Source: Ligula intestinalis (lineage: Eukaryota > Platyhelminthes > Cestoda > Diphyllobothriidea > Diphyllobothriidae). From it: DNA of 64,000 nucleotides. The stretch spans positions 84,205,927 to 84,269,926 of the forward strand of contig JAYGXS010000002.1 in NCBI GenBank assembly GCA_036362985.1. Reading direction: 5' to 3'. Below are positions 22,960 to 34,660 of the stretch, one piece after another. The notes beneath the pieces were generated by a model. The model did no database searches, was not told where the DNA came from, and worked only from the letters and a program-made list of their open reading frames with translations. The position numbers and the translations under genes are program-made. Every line of letters begins with the position of its first letter. The stretch's first letter is position 1.

Positions 22960-24560
22960 TATCAAATTAACGGTGCATATTGCAGAAAGGCATATTAGAG
23001 GGGGCTCCATAGAAAGGGCGGCTGAAGTGTGGCATTGGAAAACCAGGAGGGGGCATAAATATAGGATTTTTAGGCATTATATCAAAATTTGACGGAAAAT
23101 TTGCCTTCGAAAATTGCATGACTGGTTTTGAAAAACGGTTAATTTTATAAGCTGGCTGATTTACTTGGGGATGTTGATGAGATTTGGGGACGGTTTCCAA
23201 CGCTGATAAAATCAAAGCTTAAGCGAAATTGTGCCTTGCCTCCTTTTCCAATCCTTAAAAATAAAAATAAAAAACAAAAACTAAGAACAATTTATCTATT
23301 CCAATATTCTTCTACTAATATCTAAATGTTTATAAAAAATTATTATGAAAGAAAATAATTTTATCTTCAATTATACTAAAATATATATTGTTTCCTCTTA
23401 TGATGTATCAGAAATATAAATACTAATGATGTAAAGCTCAATCTCACTTAGATATTCGACAAACGAAAGGCCAAATGTCTTCTGCCGATGCACTTGAATG
23501 ACGATGGTGCTTCGCAGCTGCCTCGACCCACCTCAGACATCTGCAACGTCCCATCTAATTAGCAAACTTGTGCCACTGGACAACGATTGAAATCTCCGTA
23601 TCGAGCAGACCCATGCATACGGTAGATGCCATATCATCAGCTGATTTTTTCACCTTCAAACTGACCGCGGCTAAGTATACCTCAGTTAAAGGACATTTCA
23701 GTTTTTCCAGACTCCAAGTATTCTTACTATAAAACCGTAACACCCACAATGTATAGCTATTTTATTTCATGTTTTCCTCGATTTGTTCCCTAGATGTCAG
23801 GTTTTTTTCACTTAAAACAAACTCCTTATTTCGCACACTATTGACCTAGCAAAAGACCAAAAACAAATACAATGGTCACTGCTAAAGAAGGGGTTTGGGT
23901 TAGGTTTTTTCCTGCCTTCCGGGGTTTTTTGACGGCGCCAAAGATGTGCTTTACAAATAAACCTTATTATTATAGGAAAAGGGCTAGCTTGAGCGGTTGG
24001 GTCTTTGTTAGATACTGAGTTATTATCGGTTATCATATTGCCGAATTTGAAAACTGACGTAGATTTACTAGGGGCGTTCATAGGTTTATCGGAATTTAAA
24101 GCTATCACAGACTTGGTTGGCTTAGAAGGAGAACAACTTGACGAGGCTATAATCTCACTCGAATCACGAGTAAGGTGAATGGGAGAAGTATCAGGGAAAC
24201 TGACATTGACCCAGAGGGATGTGGGCTTACCTGAGCGGGAGGGCCGGCCTCAGAGACAACTTTTGGTTTTGTTGAACCGGAGCCAATGTTCTCATTTGCT
24301 ACTTTAGATAAAACCCGATGCTCCATTGGCGTTTTATCCCTGCATATGCAAAGTTTATTTTCCTTTAAAAAGTTGGCTGACCGCTCATGCTGAGAGAATA
24401 TAAGGTCTACTTCTATCGCCGAAAAAAGTTTTGCGATAATCGGCAGGTTTTTACTTCGGGATGAGAGTCTTTTAGCTTCTGCAACTTTAAAATTAAAGCC
24501 ACAAGAGTAAAGAAACTGAACAGCAATATCTATAGGTTGTTTATCTTTTGAAGCAAGACA
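22960..24560 (-). pseudogene. CR1 ORF1 remnants (family A)
   Basis: The minus strand has an N-terminal helical part (24572-24147: VDLIFSQHERSANF), a frameshift into a second block (24108-23812), and a Pro/Phe-rich C-terminus (23215-22967: MPPPGFPMPHFSRPF). That C-terminus stops 55 bp before the ORF2 frame. ORF1 proteins of CR1 elements bind RNA, but no zinc finger or RRM is recognisable here. The 580-bp AT-rich gap between the second and third block has no coding match and may be inserted DNA. Confidence 0.6.
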
Positions 24561-25270
24561 ATTTGAAAACAAACTGTCACACAGCCAAAATTTGAGCGGC
24601 TGGGCTTCTGTGATTATGGATGTTGAGAAGGACTTTCTCTTTGTGGTCTCACGCCATATTTACAAAAGTTTTTCTCCAGGTTTGTTCAGCTTGTCATCCA
24701 GTTTGCAGACCCAGCCTACTTTCCTTGCTACGCAGGAGAAATACTCGCACTTGAATCGGTTCAACGACTGGGTTTGAGGATGGTCCCACAACTCCGCGGA
24801 CTTCCCTATGAAGCACGTCTTCGCAGTTTAAAATTGTTTTCCGTGGAGCATTGGTGACGTCAAGGAGATCTTATTTTTTCTGTTCCGCTTGGTTGTGCTC
24901 AAACACTACCCAGAGTTGGATTGGATCATTATTCGAAATTATGACGCTCGCACACGAGGCCACTCATTTCACCTAATCCAGCAACGCTCAGACCATCTGC
25001 CTCAGAATTACCGGTTTTCCTGTCGGGTCATCAAAGACAGGAGCTACCTGAGTGAGAATATTGTCCAAGCAATGTTGATTTCCAGTTTCGAAAGACGCCT
25101 TTATGCCTTTTTCTAATGGCCGTGAATGACAACATCTAGTCAACCAGTCAGCGGTTCCCACTTCATTTCGAGGACCGCCGTCCTGTTTCAGTTTATTTAT
25201 CTGTCTTTAACTATCTTTGAAGAGATTCCTCTGGGCCTTGGGCCCCTTGTCTTAAATATATTGAAATGGA
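24556..25270 (+). mobile_element. 5'-truncated CR1 3' fragment (family B)
   Basis: This matches, on the plus strand, the last ~700 bp of the CR1 copy at 40790-42780. It starts at GACAATTTGAA.ACAAACTGTCAC and reads GWASVIMDVEKD, MVPQLRGLPYEARLRSLKL, then VLKHYPELDWIIIRNYDARTR and NYRFSCRVIKD. The 3' UTR is also shared (CCGCCGTCCTGTTT..GTTTATT, CTATCTTTGAAGAGA) and ends near TTGAAATGGAATATTGAAA. Frameshifts interrupt it. It abuts the upstream side of the small ORF and CRCP gene, so it lies in or near their promoter. Confidence 0.87.
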
Positions 25271-25273
25271 ATA

Positions 25274-25495
25274 TTGAAAATTAAAATCAACCGCCTGACC
25301 TTGATGGAATTAACCGATGAAAACGATTTGGTGTTCTTGTTGCCTCGGCGACGGATGTTTAGATTCACGCGGCGCCTGTCGTCTCTCGTGGTTTCTGCTG
25401 CTTGTGTTGCGGTTGTGAGCATTTCCTGGGGATTTGTTTATTTTGCCTCAATTCATCTTCTAAGAGAACATATCCAATCACTAGATTACAATTAG
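25274..25495 (+). CDS. small single-pass membrane protein ORF, unrecognised
   Basis: This is a 73-codon frame. The start at 25274 lies at the edge of the CR1 tail, so the second Met (25304, MELTDENDL) is the likelier start, giving 63 residues. An Arg-rich stretch (RRRMFRFTRR) precedes a hydrophobic segment of about 25 residues (LVVSAACVAVVSISWGFVYF), with a short tail ending LDYN. This suits a small mitochondrial or ER tail protein; I do not recognise the family. The stop (25493-25495) is 38 bp before the CRCP start codon, same strand. An acceptor-like TTCTCTAG lies between them, so the pair may be trans-spliced from one precursor. Confidence 0.45.
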   Translation: MKIKINRLTLMELTDENDLVFLLPRRRMFRFTRRLSSLVVSAACVAVVSISWGFVYFASIHLLREHIQSLDYN

Positions 25496-25533
25496 ACGAC
25501 ACGAAGCGGAACACTGTTCTCTAGCCTTCTGAA

Positions 25534-28500
25534 ATGGACTCGATTGTGCCTCGTGTAGACACACAAAACACTCGATCCCTTACTAACTTTGAAGTTTTTG
25601 AGTTCATGAAAGCCCGTCTGGAGTCGAAGAACAAAGTTCGTGCCCAACAAACCCTCCTTTATACTGGTATGAAGTTCTTTCAGGAGAAATCGCCGTGTAC
25701 AGCCCAAAGCCCCGAAGAAATAGCCAACTTCCTTGAGAAGATAAAAACCTGGAAATTAAAGAAGGAAGAAGTTTTGGCACTTATTAACAACTGTCCAGCA
25801 ACTCAAGTTGAATTATCTATCGTATGTTTCCTATCCTTTCACTTTATTTCCAAATGGGAATGCGATATCTGAATGAAAATTGTTTATTTTTTAGTCGTAC
25901 CCTGCGCTCTATACATACTCCATTCATTCATCTCTTCCGTTGATAAATTTTATCGGATCCACTCCTCTGGATCAATCTTTGAGTAATTTTAGTTCTTTGT
26001 TTGCGTGCTGGTCAATACAACTTCGCACTTGTAAGCTATTATCACACATTACCACCGTCGTCTACAGCAAATTTTGCGATTAACTCACACTTCTGTAATT
26101 TTGAATATTTAGTACCAGACATGGTCTTTTATGCACTTGACTTGGTGATAGTTACATTGTTAGGGAAATGGGATAATTGAAGTTTGCACCTTCATTTTGA
26201 GGCATTTCACGGGGAACTAGTGGATTGCTGTTGCTTCCCCGAGCGTAACAAGTTGCCAGCACAAAACCAGTTTTCATTGAAATTTACATTAATACCGAAG
26301 TAGTTGTATTTTCCGAACAAGTCAATATTTTGCCCAGATTTTTCATTTTGACTGCATCTGAATCCATCATGTGTTCTAACCTTGAACATTTTCTTGCCTC
26401 TTGCACAAAGTAAAACAAGTTTTCATTGCTCAAATAGCGTTGCAAAACTATGGAACACAATTTATGTGAATCCTCAGACTCAAGGTTGACCATGTCGTTT
26501 TCCTTATTATTGGTTGCCCTCCACTGACAGCCCGCTAGAAGAGACACTTTAGCAGTCTCTGGGCTCTAGCGCATAATTACTTTTAATCATCGACCGGATC
26601 GATATTGTTTGCTGACAGCTTTAGGTTAGCCATCAAGGTTTTTAATGACTCAATATCCGTTCATATGTTTGGTCTGAACTGTGAGAGTAGCACGTTCCTT
26701 AAAATTTTGATCTAAACTAACACATCTTTCGACCAGTACTATTGATTTCCCTGGGTGTAAAATCCGTAGCATTCGCTGTGAATGCTCATCCGTACTCTTC
26801 AAAGTATAGTAAAGGTGGAGACCGCGGTGCAGCTCAGCCTATGTGTGGGCCATTTGTCGTTTAAACGAACACCACGACCACAACCGGGAAGCCTTTCAAT
26901 AATGGGTACTGCTTCTCATGCCGTGATACCGAATTGGCTTACGAATTATGAGTTATCAGTGTGTCCGATCGATTCCCGGTACCCCCAGAAATCATAGCCG
27001 CCGCATTATCCGCGACTACTTTTACATCACGCTGTAGTCTCTATTTAGCATTCAGCTTTTTAATTAGTGACGTCCTGCTATCCGTCACCTGTGTTCGCGC
27101 CGGATAGCCAACAGTTTGGCTCATAGGCAAGTTCCTTTATTTCGGGGTTTCCTTCGTCCCAGCCAAAACGGTCACTTCACCTAAAACGTGGGTGAATCGT
27201 AGCATCCACTGTCACTAATAACAATGTCATCTAATATAGTAGAGTTTGTGAAGCTTTAGTAAAAGATAATCTATACTATTTCTCGGAAACTTCGCTGCAA
27301 CTCGTTCACTTGACGATCAAAGGAAAGTTTTATAGTCCTGTGTCCCGTCACTCCTGCCGTACATTAAAAGTTCAGGGCTTTGTACACCGTAGAAACGTAT
27401 GGTCGTTAGGACCTTATACCCAGGAAGTATTTTGCGTGAAAATAACTACTAGATCGGCAACGATGTCTACAAATGTGTATCTCGCTGGCAGGCGCACAGT
27501 GTTCGGAGTGTCCAATAGCTACTCAGTAAAATCACCAAAGGTAATTCCTTTTTGTTCGTACCTAGAAACCAATTTCCACGTCCGACATCGTTCGATAGCC
27601 CCGTGATATCGTAATTTAGCTTATGACAATCCTTTTTATTCTACCATGAGCAGTTTATTCTAAATCGGTTTTCCTGTCATAATTTCGCGAATCTGGTGTC
27701 CACTTTCTTAGTTATGGGCGTTGGACCCTGTGACAGCTCAAGGTGTCATGTTATGTGCTCTTATGGCAAGCCGCGAGTCTCATTTGTTCTGACTTCCTTT
27801 AGGGTGTCAGGCGTTACACGTGTGCGCATGTCACACTGCTTACAGGAACTGTTAAGTAAACCCTGCATATCAGTAGAAGGCTCACATGCAATCCGTCATA
27901 CCCACAGGCTAAGTGTTGGCAGATTCGTCGGACTTACTTGGACGATTATTGTGGTTCTAGTGATGACTGTATTCAGGAATGATTTTTTAGGCAGTTTGCG
28001 TTGAACCCAGGCCTGTTTTTGAGCAGCGGAATGACCCTAAAGCGAAGTATCACTCTTGGCTAGTTCTATAGCTAGAGGTGTCGCCTAATCGAACCTAGTA
28101 AGCTTGGGATACTATAACCCTACCAAGACGTACAGTTTCTCTCGACACAACTTTGTTGTGGTTAAACAGAATGGACTGTTTTTACTTTCGTCTCACGAAA
28201 ACTATGTCCATGGTTCGTTTTGTAATAGATATGCTCTTAGGTTATGGCTGTGATCAACTTGATTCTTTTACTCCGAGCTTGTGTAATACTTCCATAGTCC
28301 ATCATATCATCTATAACCTTTGCACGTAGTTATGTATTATGAATTGTTATTGATGACGTTCTTATGTGCTATTTGAAGTTTTTAATAATTTTTAGTAAGC
28401 CTGTCTATGTTTTGTTTAATTTAGACTTTCAATTGTATTTCTTTTAGATGATCCCAGACCTGGACAGTCAATTCACACCTACACAAATAGAAGAAATATT

Positions 28501-28588
28501 GGCAGTTGTGGCTGAATGTTTTCCGAAAGGCGTCGAAAAGTCCGTTCAGATCAATTCATCCGGAGTTGCTGATGAATCCACTGACTAG
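25534..28588 (+). CDS. CRCP: RNA polymerase III subunit RPC9 (CRCP), two exons
   Basis: Exon 1 is 25534-25821 and exon 2 is 28448-28588 (stop TAG). Together they encode 142 residues, close to the ~148 of the human protein. RPC9 pairs with RPC8 to form the Pol III stalk used in initiation of tRNA and 5S transcription. Exon 1 reads LTNFEVFEFMK, a helix, KSPCTAQSPEEIANFLEKI and ATQVELSI. These match LSNYEVFQLL, KTPCRHQSPEIVREFL and VTAVEIQLM of the human subunit. Exon 2 reads FTPTQIEEILAVVAECFP, matching LTEEQIEALLHTV. The donor ATC|GTATGT and acceptor TTCTTTTAG are both phase 0. An in-frame TAG four codons upstream fixes the start. The 2.6-kb intron holds an RTE-leader-like remnant. Confidence 0.9.
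25822..28447 (+). other. CRCP intron
   Basis: A 2,626-bp phase-0 intron bounded by GTATGT and a pyrimidine-rich TTTAG. Apart from the weak RTE-leader match near 27060-27165, I see no conserved structure in it. Its short ORFs are unconvincing. Confidence 0.8.
27060..27165 (-). repeat. weak third RTE-leader remnant
   Basis: On the plus strand GTCCTGCTATCCGTCACCTGT and CGCGCCGGATAGCCAACAG resemble the leader blocks CTATCCGCCACCTGT and CGCGCCGGGTAACCAGCAG at about 7140-7190, in the same order and spacing. Similarity fades on both sides. Confidence 0.45.
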
Positions 28589-30050
28589 TCTCTTGGACGT
28601 ACTCACTTTTTTATTGCATTTTTACCATCGGATTATATTTCCACACCCGCACTCAGTTTTTCATTGGTAGATGCAGTCTTAACGCAAGGCTCTTGCTCTT
28701 AGCTCGTCGTATCAGGTCACAATTCCATTGTTTTTAATACTGGTGCCAAAACAACCACCGGGACCGTACACTTTGATTTTGCTCAGAAGAATTTTTCGGA
28801 ACCATGTGCACAAACAATATAGCCTGCCAGTCGTTTGAAAATCTCTATTGTATGCCGTGTGTTGTCTAAGGTGTCTAAGGGTATTTTAATGGGTTATTTA
28901 TCGACTTCGAATTTCTACGACATTTCTAAGAGTAAAATCCGACTTCGTTTTCACATAAGTAGAAGTAATCCCGGGAGCTATTTAGTAGGAAAGTTCTATC
29001 GGCGCTGTAAGTTCTGGGGAATATTTAGAGTATAGTTCTCAGATCGTACAAAAACCCAGTTGGGCCGTGGCCCGCTGTATATCGGCTGTGTGATATGGCT
29101 TCGTGGGGCGGTGGTCTCCTGGGTTCGAAAGGAAACGTCAAAACCTACCCCTTGACGCACCAGCGTAACTTTTCAGGATTGTGGGCAAATGTGGGTCGTA
29201 TTAATGATTTTTTTAATAATCATTTGGCGCATTTGCTTTTGACAGGAAACTGGTATGTTCAAACGGTGTGCCGAAACGCCCGAAGGTATCATCCTTGTGT
29301 GACTCTTGACTGCTTGCTCACTGGGCCGGAGAGTCTGCGCACTCCGAAGCTCTCTGATTGAGGACCATTGCATTATCGACTGCCCATGGACTAGATGTTA
29401 ATTCGTGACCAGAAAATATGCTTTCGGCGTCAATCTGCCGGGAAGAGGTCTAACTATAGGAGGTTTCTCACATTTCGAATCTTCAGGCTAATAATATTCT
29501 TGCATCAGCGATCACGTCGAATTCTCGGTTTCTAACATTTACAGCTACCCCCCATTATCGAAAGTAGAAATGTGCAATGCTTAAGAAGGTAGATTATCTC
29601 TCTGGCAGTAGGTCTGGCTTTATACTAATCTTTTGCACCGGCCGCTGATTTGTGTCCAATTGCTCGACTAATTTGAACGCCCCTCCGCTTACTGTGGAGA
29701 AGGCGTCTTCCAAGAATTATTAATAAGTTTGTAGACTTCATTGACTGTATATAAGTGTACCTCGTTAGCTACAAAGCTTCAAGAAGATACGGCGAAATTG
29801 CGGTAGTAGGCGGGATTAGGGTATTTAATTCCTCTCAAACGTCCCGAGGCAGGACGAAGCAACGCGGAGCATAAACTTGGACTAGGTGTTTGGAGTGCAT
29901 GTCAGCCCGGCAAATTATTGCTTACGTTCCTGCAGGTATGGGTTTCCAGAACCCGGCGGCCCGAAATCTTAAAGGACGGCAAACAGCAGAGTTACAGGTG
30001 CAGGCGTTTCGGGTCATCTCGGCCACCAGTAGGTTTAACTTAGATGAAGT
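28589..30050. other. 3' flank of CRCP; no supported gene
   Basis: No AATAAA is evident just after the CRCP stop. A frame at 29095-29361 (+) is open but unrecognised. Nothing else stands out. Confidence 0.35.
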
Positions 30051-31070
30051 CCACTGGCGAAGATTTTGGAACGACTTCTTCACCCAATTCTGACGTCTGC
30101 AGCGGACCTGTCTAGCCACCAACATGGTTTCAGGTCGGGTCGTGGCACAACATAGGCGCTTTTCGAGCTCAGCGACACCATCCTCGAGGGCTTCAATCAA
30201 CAGAAGCCCGCTTCGCAGACCGTGGCAGTCTCAATTGACCTGTCACGAGCCTTTTACTACGTCCAACACGATCAGCTCCTGCAGGACTTAGTCTCTCTGA
30301 ACGTCCCGACTGGCCTGGTCCGATGGTTGGCGGCTTACATCCGTGGCCGCCACGATCCTGTACTTTTCCGCGGCACTCTACAAGCCCCGTTAGCAGACCT
30401 GCAGTGTTCCTCAAGGCTCTGCGCTCAGCCCGAGGCTGTTCAACGTTTACATGCGGGAACTCCCACTCCCGCCGGCACCCGCCAAAGTGGTATCATACGC
30501 GGATGATGTCACCTTCTTCTGCCAGCACCATCACATTGATCTCAGAATTCATGCCTAATGTTGTGGAGTTCCCCACTCAGCGTGGGTTAACGATCTCGGC
30601 AGCTGGACCCGAATGAGTTCAATCGTCACCCGGCTATCATCGTATACGGTGAGGCTTTGCCGCTGGTCCGTAAGCCCAAGCTCCTTGGCGTCCGTTTAGA
30701 TCCGCTCTTTACGTTCGCAGACCATGCGATGGAGGTAGCAAGCAGAATGAGCCGGTGCACCGAGATCCTCAAGGCTCTCACGGGCACATCCTGGGGCTGC
30801 TTGAAAGAGACGCTGGCGACCACATTCAAGGCTCTGGCCAAGCCGCATCTCACATATGCAGCACCAATATGGTCTCCCACAATCAGCTCCTCCAGCCTCC
30901 GCCGCCTTCAGTCAGCATAGAATGGAGCCCTCCGCACGATCACGGGCTGCTATAAAATGTCGCCGATCGATCACCTTCATGCGGCGGCTTCTGTCCTGCC
31001 GGTCGCCGCGCACAACAAACTCCTCTGCCAGCAGTTCTGGTGGACCTGTTCACAACCTGGCCATCCAAAC

Positions 31071-31328
31071 CACCATCGTTGCAACGCTCCTGAGCCTAAC
31101 CATAACGTTCGGACGTCTATCCGAGGTCTCCACAAGGCAGTTGTCGCCTCTTCTCTCTCGGATCTACCCGTTGATGGCTCCGCCATCAGGACAGGCTACC
31201 AGCACCGTTGCACCGCTCCCGAGCCCTGCCGCAACGTCCGGCCGTCTATTTGAGCACTCCACAAGGAAGCTGTTGCCTCGTCTCTCGCGGATCTACCTGT
31301 TGATAGCTCTGCCACCAAGACAGGCTTC
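31071..31328 (+). repeat. 129-bp tandem duplication within RT C-terminus
   Basis: Unit 1 is 31071-31199 and unit 2 is 31200-31328. Both encode nearly the same 43 residues (HRCNAPEP...VRTSIRGLHK and HRCTAPEP...VRPSI-ALHK, then SSLSDLPVD and SSLADLPVD). The period is exactly 129 bp, a multiple of three, so the frame is kept. Unit 2 has a TGA after RPSI. The two units have diverged at many silent and replacement sites. Confidence 0.85.
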
Positions 31329-32103
31329 CAGCGTCTCCACCAGAGAGTCGTTGTCGAGGAGAAACGAGGTTACCGTCCCCCGGTCCTTTTGGGTGGCTAT
31401 CCGCCTCCGATCGCGGCCTCGGAACGACATCTCCCGAGGGTTACTCGCTGTACTCTGGCGCAGCTACGCAGTGGCTACTGTATGCTCCTTCGGCAGTACC
31501 AGCACCGGCTCGACCCATCCATACCCGACTGCTGTCCCGACTGCGGCGTCTCGCCGCATGACTGCCGTCATCTGTTCGCCTGCAGTTCTCGGCCAGGCAC
31601 CCTCCTCACTCCCACGGACCTGTGGCTCAAGCCGGTCGAGGTCGCGGCTTTTCTCCGTCTCCCAACTACTCCCAGTTTGGATTCCGGCGGGGATTCCTGA
31701 TCCAACTATGGGCTACGACACACACACCAGCGCCTTCAACAGAGAGCTGTTGTGGACGCTAAATCCAGCTACCATCCCCCCGGTCCTTCTGGATAGCTAT
31801 CTACCTCCGATTGCTACCTCGGAACGACATCTCCCAAGGGTGACCCGACGTACGCTGGCGCAGTTACGCAGTGGCTACTGCATGCTCCTTCGCCAGTAAT
31901 AACACCGGCTGAACCCGTCTATACCCGACTGCGGCATCTCGCCACATGACTGCCGTCACCTCTTCGCCTGCAGTTCCCAGCCAGGCACCCAACTCACCCC
32001 CGAGGGCCTTTGGCTCAAGCCGACCGAGGTCGCGGCTTTTTTCCGTCTCCCAACTGCACCCAGTTTGGACTCCGGCGGGAACCCCTGATCCATAAAGGGC
32101 TAA
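31314..32103 (+). repeat. 400-bp tandem duplication of the element's 3' end
   Basis: Unit A is 31314-31713 and unit B is 31714-32103. Fixed points such as CGGAACGACATCTCCC recur exactly 400 bp apart (31420 and 31820). Both units encode ERHLPRVTR.TLAQLRSGYCMLLRQ, the Cys/His cluster and the LWLKP tail, and both end with CCTGATCCA...GGGCTA. Unit B lacks six bases of the first Cys pair (CPDC) and has extra stops after MLLRQ. The junction lies at the 3' terminus of the element, so the second unit is a repeated 3' end. Confidence 0.88.
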
Positions 32104-34660
32104 TAACCAACCAACTTAAATTAAGTTGTAATGTACGCTTGTGCCAACTGTCAAGGTTGCAGGACCGGAGTTAAAGAACCTAGATTTGTATTGGTGGAAG
32201 GACCAGCAAATAGGCTATACGCGCTGAGCACGAAATCCATATGCATAGTCAGCTGTAATGACCTAGCCAGCGTCTCCAATAATGTCGATCAGTTTGCTCC
32301 TCCAAACTTTATATGTTGGGTGGTCGGGACAAAACTTGGCACCAAGCAACGCAAAACTTGACCGCGTTATAGGTTACTAGTCGCACCTGGATGAACCGTG
32401 ATAGTCTCTCGCGAAAGCCTACCTGGTCGAAATTTCACCCCGGTCTGCTATGAGTTAAACAAACTAAATATAACGATAGCTTAAGTATTAGATTGTAAAG
32501 GCAAATGCGACACACACCTAAGGGAGAGCTTCCACGTCATGGGCTGTCAGTTCCTCGGAATGTGTAATGTAAACCGTCTACCATGTGTTCCACAGGGAGG
32601 TATGTGTCGGACGGTAACATGTTGTAGTGAGGGTAGACTTGCACAGCATCTGCTGTATTCTTCTCGCACATCTTCCTAGACCCAGTGGCAAGAATGAACC
32701 AGGAAAACCGCGGGTGGAATCGGGTGCAATAACTGATGGAGCTAAACAGCCAACTCATGTGCGTCGCACATGCCTGGTGCGCGCATGATGGAGCGAGTTT
32801 TCAAAGAAACACGGAGGCGACACGAGTTCTATATGGGCAGGATTGTCGTAGAGACCACAATTAGAAGGAGGCACTGCAGCCTGAGTTCACCATTTCATCC
32901 GGTCAGTTGACATCCTTCCAATCGACAACTTAGTTGGTTTATATTCAGGAGGGACTTTGGCATTCTGCAGGGACGGACGGAGTCACCATAATCGACATCT
33001 TTTTTTTGATTTAGTCCCTTGTTCAAGTCGGTCGGCCATCTGGTAAAGAGCTTGAGCGCATGATCCGCTTACGCCTGTTACACACAATACCAGGTTTTAA
33101 GACAAAGTGTTGAGATTCTAGGAGCTCAAATGCATGAGACTGCCCTGGAAGCCACGTTAAACAGGGTGTTATTGAACCTGACTAGCAGTTTTCACTCAGT
33201 TTCTCTACATGCACACACAACTTGCAAGACCTGAGTTACATTGTTAGTTGGCAACTTTCAAGGCTAGAACTTTTATTCTGCCATATTTATCGTAGAGAGG
33301 AGTGCGCTGAATTGCCATGGAGACGGAGTCATACTTACTATTCGTTCCATCGCTCGTACACCGGTCGATTGTCCAAGTCTGCCAATTAGGTTATTTGAAT
33401 GGGCGCAGTGGTTGATTGACACGAGAACTTGTCTACGTGTGGCACAAACTACCTGGTTAGGCAAATGCATGCGGCCTGCTTTAGATGCCACCGCCTCCTG
33501 TATGTTTGGTAAATACATACAACTCCCTCTTACTACTTCTATCGATACACCATCTGTCGCAGGCAAACGACCCGACGTCCATTTAGGCCACCCTTCATAG
33601 AGAACTGGGTTCTTGGCTCATGACGGCGCTCATATAAAAGAGGTCGAAAAAACAGCCAGAAACTAATGTGCGTAGAAGACACTCGACGAACGAAGAATAA
33701 TTTGGAATTGACTGGACTGCTGGCATGGAAGTTGACAGCGAGTGGTATATGGTAGTCCGTTCCGACGATTGCTAGTGTCACGCAGTTTTGTTTGTCCCAC
33801 ACATCTGCTCTAGGCAGTCCGCTCGCGTGGTTGTCACTAGAAACGCTTACGCATGTTTTTCAATCCGCCTCATGCAGCTCGAGTCACTCGCTTCTTGGTA
33901 TCGGCCAATCAGTGTTCCTCATTCACTCATTGGCCGCAGCTGACAAAGGCACCTATGAACATGCAGAGCTAAGGTACACAAGGGTGGACATGGACTGATA
34001 CAACTTGCCTGAAGACACGGCTAGCAGATTGTCCTTGTCCAGAGCCCTTTGTAAACTTTTTTCGCAGTAAATAGCTGGTTTAATCCACTCTGCCTCGCAA
34101 TTTGGGGAACCTTCGTTTTGTCACTAGAACTATCACGACAGGCATTATCGGACGGAAAAAGGAACCAGTAGCAAAACAGTGTTCATGTAATCATTGAATT
34201 TAATAATTTTCATGAGTTCGACATTCTTATACAGAAGGTTTCCGAAAAAAGTCGGATGTTCATAGTAAGCAGCTTGCACATTGAGTTTTCAATCAAAACC
34301 CCAAGCCAATGACTACAAGTGCGAGGTACGTACACAGAAATGACAAAATCCCGCTCTTTTTATGATAATGGAATCACTGTAACCCGCTTAAGTGTAAATA
34401 ACAGATCAGCGATCCCGAGCAGCTCAAGTAATCGCATCAAAACAGCGGCGTTAAGTAACGCGGAGTGGAAGAAACTGTTCAACAAGGATCTAAAGACGAA
34501 CCAACATAAATACCTTACGGTTTCTGCTTCCTGACCGAATGCCTACGCATGAATTTTTAAAGGCCGATATGTAACTATTGAACTGGAGTACGGCGGTCAC
34601 CATACAGTTTTTTGGCCTTCAAAGTTGATTGCATTTATTCGGTATAGGTCTATGTAATAA
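32104..34660. other. no supported gene
   Basis: Short frames on both strands (for example 33273-33566 minus, 33539-33802 minus) lack recognisable motifs, and nothing matches repeats elsewhere in the window. A low-complexity T9 run lies near 33000. Confidence 0.35.

Larger units (their letters stand above)
19980..24560 (-). mobile_element. near-full-length CR1-like element (family A)
   Basis: On the minus strand the element runs from ORF1 (about 24560-22967) through ORF2 (22911-19987). It carries endonuclease, linker, RT and C-terminal domains in the expected order. It is abutted at its 5' end by a 3' fragment of a different CR1 on the plus strand (24556-25270). An AT-rich interval (23225-23810) splits ORF1 and may be a later insertion. 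Stops and frameshifts make the copy inactive. Fragments of the same family lie at 45600-46260, 49090-50530 and 50540-51226. Confidence 0.88.
30050..32103 (+). mobile_element. jockey-superfamily non-LTR RT fragment with duplicated C-terminus
   Basis: Across shifting frames the plus strand reads HQHGFRSGRGTT (30120), SIDLSRAFYYVQHDQLL (30230), then VPQGSALSPRLFNVYMREL and VVSYADDVTFF (YADD at 30496-30507, intact). LLGVRLDPLFTFADHA and HLTYAAPIWSPT follow. The C-terminal tail carries a Cys/His cluster (CCPDCGVSPHDCRHLFAC) and LWLKPVEVAAFLRL. This sequence is GC-rich compared with its surroundings. There is no endonuclease, so the copy is 5' truncated. Two tandem duplications (129 bp and 400 bp periods) lie in the C-terminal coding region. 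The exact clade is uncertain. Confidence 0.82.

Noticed and set aside
29041..29120. tRNA-like TGGGTTCGAAA string near 29.1 kb
   Set aside because: Only a B-box-like core; no A box at the right distance, no acceptor pairing and no match to the SINE tail.
30856..31899. 347-codon plus-strand ORF
   Set aside because: Mostly the wrong frame of the RT C-terminus; the conserved Cys/His and LWLKP motifs are in a neighbouring frame, so length is due to GC-rich composition and duplication.
33273..33802. Overlapping minus ORFs near 33.5 kb
   Set aside because: No motifs, and both strands are open to similar lengths, as expected by chance.
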